Counted from the first letter of the stretch, positions 50,212 to 60,074 are shown. The stretch: 64,000 nucleotides of DNA from Deltaproteobacteria bacterium (GCA_021780225.1 JAJXZF010000045.1:1-64000), one strand, 5' to 3'. Notes: generated by a model from the sequence alone, not told the origin. Program-made: numbers and translations.

Positions 50212-51144
50212 ATGACCCGCGTATCGGCCATCATCCCGGTTTATAACGGCGCCGCGACCGTCGCCGACGCAATACGCAGCGCCCTCGCCCAATCTTTGGC
50301 CGATCTTGAAATAATCGTGGTTGACGACGGTTCGACCGACGCCACTCCCGCCGTGCTCGATCAATTCGGCGATCGGATTCGCGCCATCCGCCAGCCCAAC
50401 GCCGGAAGTTCAGCCGCGCGCAACCGCGGCGCGGCCGCAGCCGCGGGAGAATATCTCGCCTTTCTCGACGCTGACGATATTTGGGCGCCTGCGATGGCCG
50501 AGCGCTGCGCCGCCGCCCTCGACGCCCATCCGGAATGCGTGATGGCCTTCGCCAATCTTGCGCTCGTGGACAGCGATGGGCGCGACCTTGGCGCGCCTTT
50601 GATTGGACCCGGCTTCGATCATGCGCCGGCGCTCGATGAAATGCTCGCGCGCCTGTGGCCAATCATGCCGAGCGCGATGATGGTGCGGCGCTCGTCCTAC
50701 GAAGCAGCCGGGGGATTTGACGCGAGGTTTCGCTTCGGCTTCGAGGACGTGGAGTTTACTTTGCGGTTGCGTGAGCTCGGCGCTTTCTGGTTCATCCCGG
50801 AACCGCTGGCCAAATGGCGGTTCGCTTTTTTTCCGCGGCAATTCAAGACCGGATGGCAACGGCCGGAGGCGGTGGCGCTGCTGGATCAGACGTTGCGCGC
50901 GCGCTACGGCGTATCGGCCGATGTTATGATCGCCGGCCGCGGCCGCGCCAGCCGCAGCATCCTGGGCTATATCGGACTGCGCGCGCTCGGCCGCGGCGAC
51001 CGCGCCGCCGCGCGCGAGGCTTTTCGCCGCGCGCTCCAGCTCGATCCGTGGCGGATGCGTAACATTATGCGTTATCTGCGAACCTTCCTGCCGCCGTCGC
51101 TCGCCCGCGCCTTGTCTGGACGCACGGGAGCCGCCGGCCGATAG
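50212..51144 (+). CDS. GT2 family glycosyltransferase
   Basis: MTRVSAIIPVYNGAATVADAIRSALAQSLADLEIIVVDDGSTDATPAVL...SAARNRGAAAAAGEYLAFLDADDIW. Confidence 0.92.
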   Translation: MTRVSAIIPVYNGAATVADAIRSALAQSLADLEIIVVDDGSTDATPAVLDQFGDRIRAIRQPNAGSSAARNRGAAAAAGEYLAFLDADDIWAPAMAERCAAALDAHPECVMAFANLALVDSDGRDLGAPLIGPGFDHAPALDEMLARLWPIMPSAMMVRRSSYEAAGGFDARFRFGFEDVEFTLRLRELGAFWFIPEPLAKWRFAFFPRQFKTGWQRPEAVALLDQTLRARYGVSADVMIAGRGRASRSILGYIGLRALGRGDRAAAREAFRRALQLDPWRMRNIMRYLRTFLPPSLARALSGRTGAAGR

Positions 51145-51167
51145 GTTCGCGCGAAGCGATCCGCCCG

Positions 51168-52307
51168 ATGCGAATCCTGATGGCAGCGGAAGACTTCGCC
51201 GCGATCGGCGGCATTCAAGAGTTGGTCGATCGTCTCGCCGTCGAGTTGCTCGCGATGGGCCATCAGGTGGAGATTTTCTCGACCGCTCATGTCACGCCCG
51301 GCCTTGAACGCACGCCCGCGGCGCCGGCCGGGATCGTTTACGGAGATATTCCCGGCCGCAAAGCGCTCAGCCTGCGTCATCCCGAGCGCCTGTGGCGCCA
51401 GCCGGTCGCGGACGAATTGATTACGCGGATCCGCTCCTTTCGCCCCGATCTCGTGAACTCGCATCTCTGGACATGGGATAAAATTCCGACCGTCGCCGAT
51501 GCGGCGCGCCGCACCAGGACGCCGTTCGTGCAGTCGCTTTACGATTCGTGGGGTTCCGGCAAGCTCGGCCGCCGCGCGATGCGCGCGCTGAATCGTGCGG
51601 CAGGGCTGACCGCGCTTTCGCGCGCCACGCGCGATTATTTTTCCAGTTTCGCGCGCCGCGCCCGTCAGGCCCATATCGTCCTCGGCGGCGTCGATCTGGC
51701 CGCCGCCGAAGCCGCACCGGCGTATCGGCGCGAACGCCCGTACATTCTGAGCGCCGCGCGAATAGATCTGCGGCAGAAGGCGCTCGATCTGCTTGTGGAA
51801 GCGTTCGCGCTCGCCGCGCCGGAATTTCTCTCGGTCGATCTGTTAATCGCGGGCGATGGTCCCGACCGCGAAAAGCTGGCGGCGCTGGCCGCCGCGCGCG
51901 GGATCGCGGATCGCGTTTTCGTTCTGGGCGCGCGGCTGCGCGCCGAACTTTGGTCGCTCTACAAAGGCGCGCGTTGTTTCGCGATGCCGAGCCGGATGCC
52001 GGAAGGGCTGGGCCTGGTGTTTCTCGAATCGATGGCGTGCGGGCGTCCGGTAATCGCCACCGCGGCCGGCGGCGCGCTTGAAATCGTTTTTCACGGCGAC
52101 AACGGTTTGCTGGTCGATCGGCTCGAACCCGCGGCATGGGCCGGCGCGATCCGGGCGATGCTCGCCGACGCGGCGGCGTGCGATGCGATGGGACGCCGCG
52201 GCTATGCGATGGTGCGCGAGCGTTTCAGTTGGCGCGCCGTCGCCGAGCGCCATTGCGCCGCGTATGCGGAAGCTCTTGGCGGCGCATCTCGCAAAGACTT
52301 AAATTAG
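51168..52307 (+). CDS. GT4 family glycosyltransferase
   Basis: Two Rossmann halves; LSAARIDLRQKALDLLVEAFALA...GDGPDREKLAALA...FAMPSRMPEGLGLVFLESMACGRPVIATAAGGALEIV (E-x7-E). Confidence 0.93.
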   Translation: MRILMAAEDFAAIGGIQELVDRLAVELLAMGHQVEIFSTAHVTPGLERTPAAPAGIVYGDIPGRKALSLRHPERLWRQPVADELITRIRSFRPDLVNSHLWTWDKIPTVADAARRTRTPFVQSLYDSWGSGKLGRRAMRALNRAAGLTALSRATRDYFSSFARRARQAHIVLGGVDLAAAEAAPAYRRERPYILSAARIDLRQKALDLLVEAFALAAPEFLSVDLLIAGDGPDREKLAALAAARGIADRVFVLGARLRAELWSLYKGARCFAMPSRMPEGLGLVFLESMACGRPVIATAAGGALEIVFHGDNGLLVDRLEPAAWAGAIRAMLADAAACDAMGRRGYAMVRERFSWRAVAERHCAAYAEALGGASRKDLN

Positions 52308-52358
52308 GCGTTCGCGCCGAACGGACCGCGATCGCGCCAAGCCCGCACCCAGCGAATC

Positions 52359-53288
52359 ATGGAGAATCAGCCGATGAGTGGCTACGGAAATCTTCGCTTG
52401 CCGGATTTTATCGCGGTCGGCGCGCCGCGCACCGCGACCACCTGGCTCGATCGCGTGTTGATTGGTCACGTCGGCCTTCCCGCCGGAGTCAAGGAAACCC
52501 AGTTTTTCTCGTGGTATTTCGATCTTGGAATCGAATGGTACGCCGCGCACTTCTGGAATTGTCCGCCCGATCTTCCCGTCGGCGAAATCGCGACGACCTA
52601 TTTTGATTCGCCGCCGGCGCGCGGCCGGATCAAGCAATTTATCCCCAAGTGCAAAATCATCTGCACGCTGCGCGATCCGGTGCGGCGCCTCTATTCGCAT
52701 TACCGCCAGCTCCGGCGCGAGGGATTTTTGGGCGACGTTTCCTTCCGGAGTGCGATGGAACAACATCGCAAGTGGGACAGTCCCGGCAACATGTTCAGCA
52801 TCAGCCGCTACGCCGGGAATGTACGCGGCTGGCGGGAGAATTTCGGAGCGGAAAATGTATTGGTCGCGCTCAATGACGACCTGGAGGCGAACGCCCAGAG
52901 CTATCTCGATCGGGTGACCGATTTTATCGGAATCGCGCGGATTGATTTGTCGCGATCGGCGGTAGGTGGCGCCAAGGTCAATGAAATGAATGAGGCGCCG
53001 CGCAATTATAAGCTTGCGCGGCGCGCGCGCGAGTTCCGCGAACGGCTGCGCCGCCGCAAGCTCTATTTTTTGAGCGAGCGATGCGATCCGCTCTGGAATT
53101 ACTGCTTCGGGCGCGGCGCGGCGTTTCCGCCGCTCGATCCCGAGGATGAAGCGCGGGTGCGAGCTGAATTTCTTCCGGAAATCGAGGCGCTCGAAAAACT
53201 GCTAGGACGCGATTTATCGCGATGGAAATACGGCGATCGCGCGGACCCCGCGAAGGCGCCGTCAGCCGGCGCGGCGGCTCGCGAATAG
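52359..53288 (+). CDS. sulfotransferase family protein (paralogue of 49287..50177)
   Basis: PDFIAVGAPRTATTWLDRVLIGHVGLP; KIICTLRDPVRRLYSHYRQLRR. Confidence 0.9.
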   Translation: MENQPMSGYGNLRLPDFIAVGAPRTATTWLDRVLIGHVGLPAGVKETQFFSWYFDLGIEWYAAHFWNCPPDLPVGEIATTYFDSPPARGRIKQFIPKCKIICTLRDPVRRLYSHYRQLRREGFLGDVSFRSAMEQHRKWDSPGNMFSISRYAGNVRGWRENFGAENVLVALNDDLEANAQSYLDRVTDFIGIARIDLSRSAVGGAKVNEMNEAPRNYKLARRAREFRERLRRRKLYFLSERCDPLWNYCFGRGAAFPPLDPEDEARVRAEFLPEIEALEKLLGRDLSRWKYGDRADPAKAPSAGAAARE

Positions 53289-53993
53289 CGCGCCCGCGCC
53301 GTACGTCACCGCCGCGGCCGCGATTCCGATCGCCATGCTTTCCAAACCGCTGCGCCACCACGAGCGCGCCGTGATCATGGTCTTGGCCGCGCCGACGGCG
53401 AACAGCACGCACACCGTCGCAATCGCCGATACCGCGATTCCCAGCGGGGGGGCCACGAACAGATAGGGAATCACCGGCGCCATCGCGCCGAGCAGGTAGG
53501 AGATTCCGACCGTCAAACCCGAGCGCAGCGGCGATTCGTCCACTTCGCTGCCGAAGCCAAGCTCCTCGTGCATCATCACGTCGCTCCATCGTTTCGGATC
53601 CGACGTGATGTGGGCGATAATCTGTTCCAACAACGGACCGCTGAAACCCTTGTTGCGGTAAATTCCGCTAATCTCCTCGCGCTCGCGCTCCGGCCAGCGC
53701 TCGATTTCGATGCGCTCGCGCCGGATTTCGCTCTGGTAGAACTCGTGCTGCGCGCGCGCCGACGCGTATGCCGCCAGCCCCATCGCCACGGCTCCGCCAA
53801 GCATCTCCGAAATTCCGGCCATGATCACGACCGAAGCGACGCTGAACGCGCTCGCGACGCCGGAGGTAACCGCGAACGACGCCACCAAGCCGTCGTTCAA
53901 TCCCAGCATCAGATCCCGGAGATTGGCGCCGCCCGGCGCGTGAACCTGTTCGGTATGATGATCGTATTCGCGCTTGAACGCTTCTATAGCCAT
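53262..53993 (-). CDS. VIT1/CCC1-type transporter family protein
   Basis: GANLRDLMLGLNDGLVASFAVTSGVASAFS...SEMLGGAVAMGLAAYASARAQHEFYQSE; convergent 27-bp 3' overlap with the sulfotransferase. Confidence 0.9.
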   Translation of the reverse strand: MAIEAFKREYDHHTEQVHAPGGANLRDLMLGLNDGLVASFAVTSGVASAFSVASVVIMAGISEMLGGAVAMGLAAYASARAQHEFYQSEIRRERIEIERWPEREREEISGIYRNKGFSGPLLEQIIAHITSDPKRWSDVMMHEELGFGSEVDESPLRSGLTVGISYLLGAMAPVIPYLFVAPPLGIAVSAIATVCVLFAVGAAKTMITARSWWRSGLESMAIGIAAAAVTYGAGALFASRRAG

Positions 53994-54012
53994 TGTGAGT
54001 AGTCCAGTTCGA

Positions 54013-54897
54013 TTATTGCGCTCGATCGCCGGCTCCGGCCGCCGATAGATGTTCCCCGGCAGGATCGGGCTGGACGGGCGCGTCGCCCGAACGCCGTCTG
54101 CCGCGCGCGCGGCGTGCTTGCGCCGCGCGGATGCTCAAGGCGCGCGCGACGATACGGCGGGCTTCCGCGCGCTCCGGCCTGCCGCCAAGATACGCGTAAA
54201 GGAAATAGAGTCGTTGCGGACGCGGCGCGTAGCGCCCAATCGTTCGATCCAGATGTATCAAATTGAGCAGCCGCCGCTTTTCAGAAATTCGGCGGGCGCC
54301 CCGGATATCTTCCAGATCGACAAAATAGACCGTCACGCCGCCGTCGCCAGTTTCCCGCAGCATCAGGTTGGTCTCCTGCAGATCGCGCGAGTAGATGCCC
54401 GTGTCGTGCAGACGGCGGATTTCGCGCGCGATTAGCGCCGCGAGCCGGCGGCGATGGCGAAAGGCGGGTTTGCCGCCCGCAAAATAGACCGCGTCCAGAA
54501 CACGAGCTCCATCAAGCGCTTCGCACAGGATAAAACTGTCTTGCACAGATCCGAAGGATCGCGCCTCGACCGCCGCCAGCAGTTCAGCCCGGCGAAATCC
54601 GCCGGCGGCCAGAATCGACGCGCCCCGGATTGCGCGGCGGGCGCGCGAGCCGCGGATCCGCGTGAGCAATCCTTTCAGCCACGACCCCTCGTTGACGCGC
54701 TTGACGAAGACCCGCTGACCGTCCACGTTGGCGACACCCGCGACTGTCCGGGCGGTTCGCTTGACCGGCTCGAACGCCGCGGCCATTGCAAGAGCGCCTG
54801 GGCCGACCGCCAGCGATCGCCATCGCGGGCCTGCCGCAAAGAGAACGACGTTACGCATCCGTCGGTTCAGACTAGCCGATTCGGCGCCGGTAGGCAT
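54013..54897 (-). CDS. lipopolysaccharide (Kdo/WaaP-like) kinase family protein
   Basis: VFVKRVNEGSWLKGLLTRIRGSRARRAIRGASIL...IRRLHDTGIYSRDLQETNLMLRE...VYFVDLEDIRGARRISEKRRLLNLIHLDR. Confidence 0.82.
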   Translation of the reverse strand: MPTGAESASLNRRMRNVVLFAAGPRWRSLAVGPGALAMAAAFEPVKRTARTVAGVANVDGQRVFVKRVNEGSWLKGLLTRIRGSRARRAIRGASILAAGGFRRAELLAAVEARSFGSVQDSFILCEALDGARVLDAVYFAGGKPAFRHRRRLAALIAREIRRLHDTGIYSRDLQETNLMLRETGDGGVTVYFVDLEDIRGARRISEKRRLLNLIHLDRTIGRYAPRPQRLYFLYAYLGGRPERAEARRIVARALSIRAAQARRARGRRRSGDAPVQPDPAGEHLSAAGAGDRAQ

Positions 54898-55003
54898 CGG
54901 CGGTCCGGACGCCGCCGCGGCTGTCTCGGACCAGGTTGGGATATCGTCGGTACACGTCGTGGCGCCGCCGGACGGGCCGGGACGATCGGTGAATGCGAAC
55001 GAT

Positions 55004-55432
55004 CTATCGGCCTAATGCGTAACGTATCGTGTTGAGGATGTAGATAAAATCGCGCGTTCCGGGAACGTTTCCCATCGCCGCCACCCGCTCCAGCAGCTCC
55101 ATCTCGTCTTTCTTAATCCGGTGCGACCGCCGCAAGCCGGAATCTCGGCGAAACTCGTCCCAAGCCGACAAATTGAGGCCATGACCGTCAGATTGAAGCA
55201 TCTCGACCGTGTGCGGATTTGCAAGGAAGTACAAATCGCGGCCGTCGGTCTGCAACACTTCCGCCAAACGGCCGAGGATTTTGTCCGAAGGATGGCGCTT
55301 GTCCGCTTCGAGATGGCCGATGTATGCCGTCGAGGTATTAATCCGCCGTGCGACCTCACGCTGCGTGAGGTTCAATTCGCGTCGTCGTTCGCGAATCATC
55401 TGTCCAAAAGTTCGTTCTTTTCGCCTGACCAT
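55004..55432 (-). CDS. XRE-family helix-turn-helix transcriptional regulator
   Basis: FGQMIRERRRELNLTQREVARRINTSTAYIGHLEADKRHPSDKILGRLAEVLQTD. Confidence 0.93.
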   Translation of the reverse strand: MVRRKERTFGQMIRERRRELNLTQREVARRINTSTAYIGHLEADKRHPSDKILGRLAEVLQTDGRDLYFLANPHTVEMLQSDGHGLNLSAWDEFRRDSGLRRSHRIKKDEMELLERVAAMGNVPGTRDFIYILNTIRYALGR

Positions 55433-55507
55433 TCGAATCCGGCTGCCAAATCACAGTCCGGTCCTCCTGCGAAGTCTGTCATCCGTCTCGATTAACGGCC
55501 GTCGCAT

Positions 55508-55774
55508 CTGGTCTGCTTCTCGCAAGATGGCGCGCCAGTAATTCGCTGTCGGACAATTGGCGACGTTCCATCGAGGTTCTGACCAGAAATATTCGCGCTT
55601 CAATTTTGAATGCCGCGATTGCCGCATGAACCAGACGTTAGCCGGCGAATCGCAAGATAATCATAAATTTTGCCGGAATTGACCAGATTTATACAGAAAT
55701 CGTCGCATTTGGTCGCAATTGCGACAAACAGACCAGCACCGACCCCGCTTGCGGGCGCCGCATCGATGGTCTGG
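55508..55774. promoter_or_regulatory. Cluster of GACCAG-type motifs upstream of the XRE gene
   Basis: GACCAG at 55581, 55681, 55731, AACCAG at 55629, inverted CTGGTC at 55508, plus GTCGCAATTGCGAC perfect palindrome at 55712-55725. Confidence 0.45.
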
Positions 55775-55843
55775 CGACGGGGCTATAAACGCACGCTTTG
55801 ACGCCAGGCGCCGGTCGCGTCGCGATCGGTTCGTAAACGATGA

Positions 55844-56197
55844 TCAATTGCCGTAGGGATTGCGGCCGTTATTCAGGTAGATCGAGAAATCCTTAACATC
55901 GGCGATTTGATGCGGCGGACTGGAAAAATCAGCCGTGGCGCCCGCGTCGAGACGTTTGACCGCGATGGTGTCCTCGCCGAGCGGACGTCCGTTCGCATCG
56001 TAATAATGCACTTCCATGTCGAAAGCGCGCGGCCGATCGCCGGTGTTTTGCAGACGCGCCGTTACATACACGCCATTGGAATCATGTTCCAGCCGGCTCG
56101 AAATGACTTGAACCGGCTGAACCGAAAAGAACGCGTGCGCCACCAGCGCGCCAAAGGCCAGACCGGCGCCGAGCACAATCCATGAGGACTTCTTCAT
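55844..56197 (-). CDS. FxLYD-like secreted/membrane-anchored protein
   Basis: N-terminal TM/signal MKKSSWIVLGAGLAFGALVAHAFF; VTARLQNTGDRPRAFDMEVHYYDANGRPLGEDTIAVKRLDAGATADFSS. Confidence 0.75.
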   Translation of the reverse strand: MKKSSWIVLGAGLAFGALVAHAFFSVQPVQVISSRLEHDSNGVYVTARLQNTGDRPRAFDMEVHYYDANGRPLGEDTIAVKRLDAGATADFSSPPHQIADVKDFSIYLNNGRNPYGN

Positions 56198-56237
56198 TGA
56201 TCGGCGCGAAAAATACTGCTTCGCTTTGCCGCGTTCC

Positions 56238-57401
56238 TCAATATGAACGCGGCAGTTTGAGCACGTGCTCGCTGATTGTATTCAGGACCATCTCCTGCGA
56301 GACCGGCGCAATCTTCAACATCCGGCATTCGCGGAAAAAGCGTTCGACGTCGTATTCCTGCATGTAGCCGTAGCCGCCGAGGGTCTGCACCGCGCGATCG
56401 CAGGCCTCGAAGCCCGCCTCGGCCGCCCGCAGCTTGGCGATATTCGCCTCGGGGCCGCAGGGCTTGTTGTGGTCGAACAGCCATGCCGCCTTCATCATCA
56501 TCAGCTCCGCGACTTCCAGCTTCGCGTAGGCGTCGGCCAATGGATGCGCGATCGCCTGGTTCTGCCCGATCGGCCGGCCAAAGACGATTCTTTCCTTGGC
56601 ATAACGCACCGCGCGATCGACCACCGAACGTCCGATGCCGATCGCTTCCGCCGCGATCAGAATCCGTTCGGGATTCAATCCGTCCAGCAGGGTATGAAAT
56701 CCCCGGCCTTCCTCGCCCACCAGGTCCGCCGCGGAGACCTTGAGATTGTCGATGAACAGCATGTTGGTGTCGACCGCATGCCGGCCCAGCTTCAGCAACT
56801 CGCGCACTTCGATCGCGTTGCGATCGACGTCGGCGAAAAAAAGCGTCATGCCGTCGGTCTTTTTCTTCACCTGCTCGATCGGCGTGGTGCGCGTCAGCAG
56901 CAGCATCTTGTGCGCTTCCTGCGCCTTGGTGGTGAAGACCTTGCGGCCGTTGACGACGTAGTTGTCGCCCTCGCGGCGCGCGAAAGTCTTGATATGCGTG
57001 ATGTCGTTGCCGGCGTCGGGCTCGGTGACGGCGAAGGATACGTGCATCTGGCCGCTGATGACACGTGGAAGATAGCGCTGCTTGATCTCCTCCGAACCGT
57101 GCCGAATCAGCGGCGCGAGCCCGAAGATGCCGAGATGAATCGAGCTTGCCGCGTTCATCGCGCCGGCGTAGGCGACTTCTTTCATCACCAGCGCGCCCTC
57201 GGTAATGCCGAGACCGCTGCCGCCATATTCCTCTGGAATCGCGATGCCGAGGTAGCCGGCGTCGGCGACGGCCTGATAGAACTCGTTGGGAAATTCCTTG
57301 CGCTGGTCTTTCCCGCGCCAATATTCGTCCGGGAAGCGCCCGCATAGCGCGCGCACGCCTTCGACAATTTCTTTCTGCGAATCGCTCAGTTCAAAATCCA
57401 T
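56238..57401 (-). CDS. acyl-CoA dehydrogenase
   Basis: AVTEPDAGNDITHIKTFARREGDNYVVNGRKVFTTKA; GRPIGQNQAIAHPLADAYAKLE; QTLGGYGYMQEYDVERFFRECRMLKI. Confidence 0.95.
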   Translation of the reverse strand: MDFELSDSQKEIVEGVRALCGRFPDEYWRGKDQRKEFPNEFYQAVADAGYLGIAIPEEYGGSGLGITEGALVMKEVAYAGAMNAASSIHLGIFGLAPLIRHGSEEIKQRYLPRVISGQMHVSFAVTEPDAGNDITHIKTFARREGDNYVVNGRKVFTTKAQEAHKMLLLTRTTPIEQVKKKTDGMTLFFADVDRNAIEVRELLKLGRHAVDTNMLFIDNLKVSAADLVGEEGRGFHTLLDGLNPERILIAAEAIGIGRSVVDRAVRYAKERIVFGRPIGQNQAIAHPLADAYAKLEVAELMMMKAAWLFDHNKPCGPEANIAKLRAAEAGFEACDRAVQTLGGYGYMQEYDVERFFRECRMLKIAPVSQEMVLNTISEHVLKLPRSY

Positions 57402-57694
57402 CGGTCATCTCCCAAGGCGTTCCGGGAATTCGGGCGTTCGCCCCCGGAAGGATTTGCAGCGCCAATTATTACCTGTACGGCTGCGTACCTTCCAATCGAA
57501 ATCGCACTGCCCGCGGATTTCTCCGCAATCGCGGGATTGGTGCAAAGTAATTCGCGGCATTTTTTTTGCTCTAAACGTTTTTGTGCAATTTTTAAGCGGG
57601 AGGGACAGGCTCCACGGATTGCCCGATTTGCTATGATAGACGCTGATTTCATCGATTGAAGTCCGATCAGTTCGTTAATAGCGCGAGCAGCGGC

Positions 57695-57723
57695 GGCGCC
57701 TGTTTGATGGGCAGGCGCCTTTA
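57695..57723 (+). promoter_or_regulatory. Leader hairpin / possible attenuator upstream of glnA
   Basis: Perfect 8-bp stem GGCGCCTG-(TTTGATGGG)-CAGGCGCC followed by TTT; ~60 nt downstream of an extended -10 (TGCTATGAT, 57629-57637). Confidence 0.45.
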
Positions 57724-57908
57724 ACGTAGGCGTTTGCCTCCGTCGTGATTTCGTGAAAAATGACGTGATCATCGCGTCGGTCGAAAACCTGTGCGTCGGA
57801 AGATCGAAAGTTCGGCGCTCTGCTCCAGTCAAAGACGCGCCGCCGATTCGGTTGCTCGGCGGTAAAGAACGTTACCATGGGTCGGCCGTCCCGTAAGCGG
57901 CCAGGAGG

Positions 57909-59348
57909 ATGGCGAGTCAAATGACTCCGAAACAAGTTCTACAAACGATTAAAGAAAAGGGCGTCGTGATGGTCGATATAAAGTTTATCGACCTGCTTGG
58001 CACCTGGCAGCATTTCTCCGCGCCGATTTCCGAATTCAAGGACGAGGCGCCGTTCGAGGAAGGTTTGGGCTTCGACGGCTCGTCGATCCGCGGATGGCAG
58101 TCGATCGACAACTCCGACATGCTCGTCATCCCCGACCCGACGACCGCCGTCCTTGATCCGTTCACCAAGGATCCAACGCTCTCGATTATTTGCACGGTGC
58201 AGGATCCGATCACGCGCGCCGACTACTCGCGCGATCCGCGCAACGTCGCGCGCAAGGCCGAAGCCTATCTGAAGTCAACCGGCATCGGCGACGTCGCCTT
58301 TTTCGGTCCGGAGCCGGAGTTCTTCATCTTCGACAGCGTTCGTTTCGACACCACCCAGAACTCCAGCTATCACTTCATCGAGTCGAACGAAGGCAACTGG
58401 AACAGCGGACGCCCGGATTCGCTGAAAGGCGGCCTGAATCTCGGCTACAAGGTCAAGAACAAGGAAGGCTACTTCCCGGCGCCGCCGACCGACAGCCTGC
58501 AGGACATCCGCACCGAGATGGTGCTGGTGATGGAGCAGGTCGGCATCCGCGTCGAAAAGCAGCATCACGAAGTCGCGACGGCCGGACAGGCGGAAATCGA
58601 CATGCGCTTCCAGTCGCTCGTGAAGATGGCCGACTGGCTCACCTGGTACAAATACATCGTCAAGAACGTGGCCGCCCGCCACGGCATGACGGCGACTTTC
58701 ATGCCCAAGCCGATTTTTGGCGACAACGGCACCGGCATGCATACCCATCAGAGCCTCTGGAAGGGCGAGACGCCGCTCTTCGCGGGCAACGGCTATGCCG
58801 GAATGTCGGAATTGGCGATGCATTACATCGCGGGAATTCTGCATCACGCGCCGGCGCTCGCCGCGTTCACCAATCCGGGCACGAACTCGTATCGCCGCCT
58901 GGTGCCGGGTTTCGAAGCGCCGATCAACCTTGCGTATTCCAGCCGGAATCGCTCGGCTTCGGTGCGTATCCCGATGTACTCGCCGTCGCCCAAGGCGAAG
59001 CGTATCGAAGTGCGCTTCCCCGATCCGACCTGCAACCCGTATCTCGCGTTCTCCGCGATGATGATGGCGGGCATCGACGGAATCCAGCGCCGCCTCGATC
59101 CCGGACAGCCGCTCGACAAGGATATTTACGCGCTGTCGCCCGCCGAGCTGGCCGAAGTGCCGAGCATGCCGGCCTCGCTCGAAGAGTCGCTCGCCAACCT
59201 CAAGAAGGACCATGAGTTCCTGCTCAAGGGCGACGTTTTTACCGAGGACCTGATCGAGACCTGGATCGATTACAAAATGGCCAAGGAAGTGAGCGCGATT
59301 CGCTTGCGCCCGCATCCGTACGAGTTCCATCTATATTTCGACGCGTAA
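57909..59348 (+). CDS. glnA: type I glutamine synthetase
   Basis: [74 protein letters not shown] at 57921 is an alternative start. Confidence 0.98.
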   Translation: MASQMTPKQVLQTIKEKGVVMVDIKFIDLLGTWQHFSAPISEFKDEAPFEEGLGFDGSSIRGWQSIDNSDMLVIPDPTTAVLDPFTKDPTLSIICTVQDPITRADYSRDPRNVARKAEAYLKSTGIGDVAFFGPEPEFFIFDSVRFDTTQNSSYHFIESNEGNWNSGRPDSLKGGLNLGYKVKNKEGYFPAPPTDSLQDIRTEMVLVMEQVGIRVEKQHHEVATAGQAEIDMRFQSLVKMADWLTWYKYIVKNVAARHGMTATFMPKPIFGDNGTGMHTHQSLWKGETPLFAGNGYAGMSELAMHYIAGILHHAPALAAFTNPGTNSYRRLVPGFEAPINLAYSSRNRSASVRIPMYSPSPKAKRIEVRFPDPTCNPYLAFSAMMMAGIDGIQRRLDPGQPLDKDIYALSPAELAEVPSMPASLEESLANLKKDHEFLLKGDVFTEDLIETWIDYKMAKEVSAIRLRPHPYEFHLYFDA

Positions 59349-59386
59349 GCCGCGCGCCTGCGCTTCGCGAGATTGCCGATAACCAT

Positions 59387-59422
59387 CGGGCGGCGGGAGC
59401 GATCCCGCCGCCCGGCTTTTTA
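59387..59422 (+). terminator. Rho-independent terminator of glnA
   Basis: Perfect 12-bp stem CGGGCGGCGGGA / TCCCGCCGCCCG with GCGA tetraloop, then CTTTTTATT. Confidence 0.92.
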
Positions 59423-59635
59423 TTCCCCACCTGCGTTGATCACGGCCTCGACTCTCTCGCAAATTGCGAATCGTTTCTCGAAAAAATCACTTTGCCGAGA
59501 TCGTCAGATTTTTTGATCGTCGTCTCCGAGCGATTTTAACAGGATCGATAAAATGTCGCTAAATATCTGATTTTATTGTATTTTTTGTAAACTGCCAGTT
59601 TCAGATTCGCAGTTGTTGGCTCCGCGATTGTGATT

Positions 59636-59651
59636 TGGCACGAAAATCGCT
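59636..59651 (+). promoter_or_regulatory. Putative sigma-54 (RpoN) -24/-12 promoter
   Basis: TGGCACGAAAATCGCT versus consensus TGGCACG-N4-TTGCT: one mismatch, correct GG-N10-GC spacing, 82 bp before the next start codon. Confidence 0.6.
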
Positions 59652-59732
59652 TCAGTTTCGTTCTGAACTTGGCGGCGTACGGCGGACTTTCCGCCGACGC
59701 CAGCTCAATAGTCCGGAGGAATTCCGAGAGTC

Positions 59733-60074
59733 ATGAAGAACCTTAAAGCTGTCGTGATGGTTGGCGCCGCAGCATTCCTTGGCGCGGCCGCCCTTCCCGC
59801 CGCCGCCTTCGACACCAATCAGGTTCCGGTGATCGTTGCGGATGTGGTTCCGACTCAAGCGCAGATTCAACAGCAGCTCGCCGACCTCCACGCTCGGCTG
59901 CTCGCGGCCAAAGAAGCAGGCTCGTACAATTCGGTCGCCGAGAGCAATTATCTCGCGGCGGAGCGGATGTATGAATTTGGACGTTACGACACGGCCGCTC
60001 GCGACATCGATATAGCGAAGGCGGCGGTGCTGCCGGCGCCGAACTGGCTGCCGCCGCCCACGGCGTCTCGTTAG
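59733..60074 (+). CDS. small secreted protein of unknown function
   Basis: Signal peptide MKNLKAVVMVGAAAFLGAAALPAAAFD, then a short helical region; RBS GGAGG upstream; terminator downstream. Confidence 0.8.
   Translation: MKNLKAVVMVGAAAFLGAAALPAAAFDTNQVPVIVADVVPTQAQIQQQLADLHARLLAAKEAGSYNSVAESNYLAAERMYEFGRYDTAARDIDIAKAAVLPAPNWLPPPTASR

Noticed and set aside
57386-57935. Two small minus-strand ORFs upstream of glnA (57386..57832, 57675..57935)
   Set aside because: No motif, poor composition, and they overlap the likely glnA promoter/leader.
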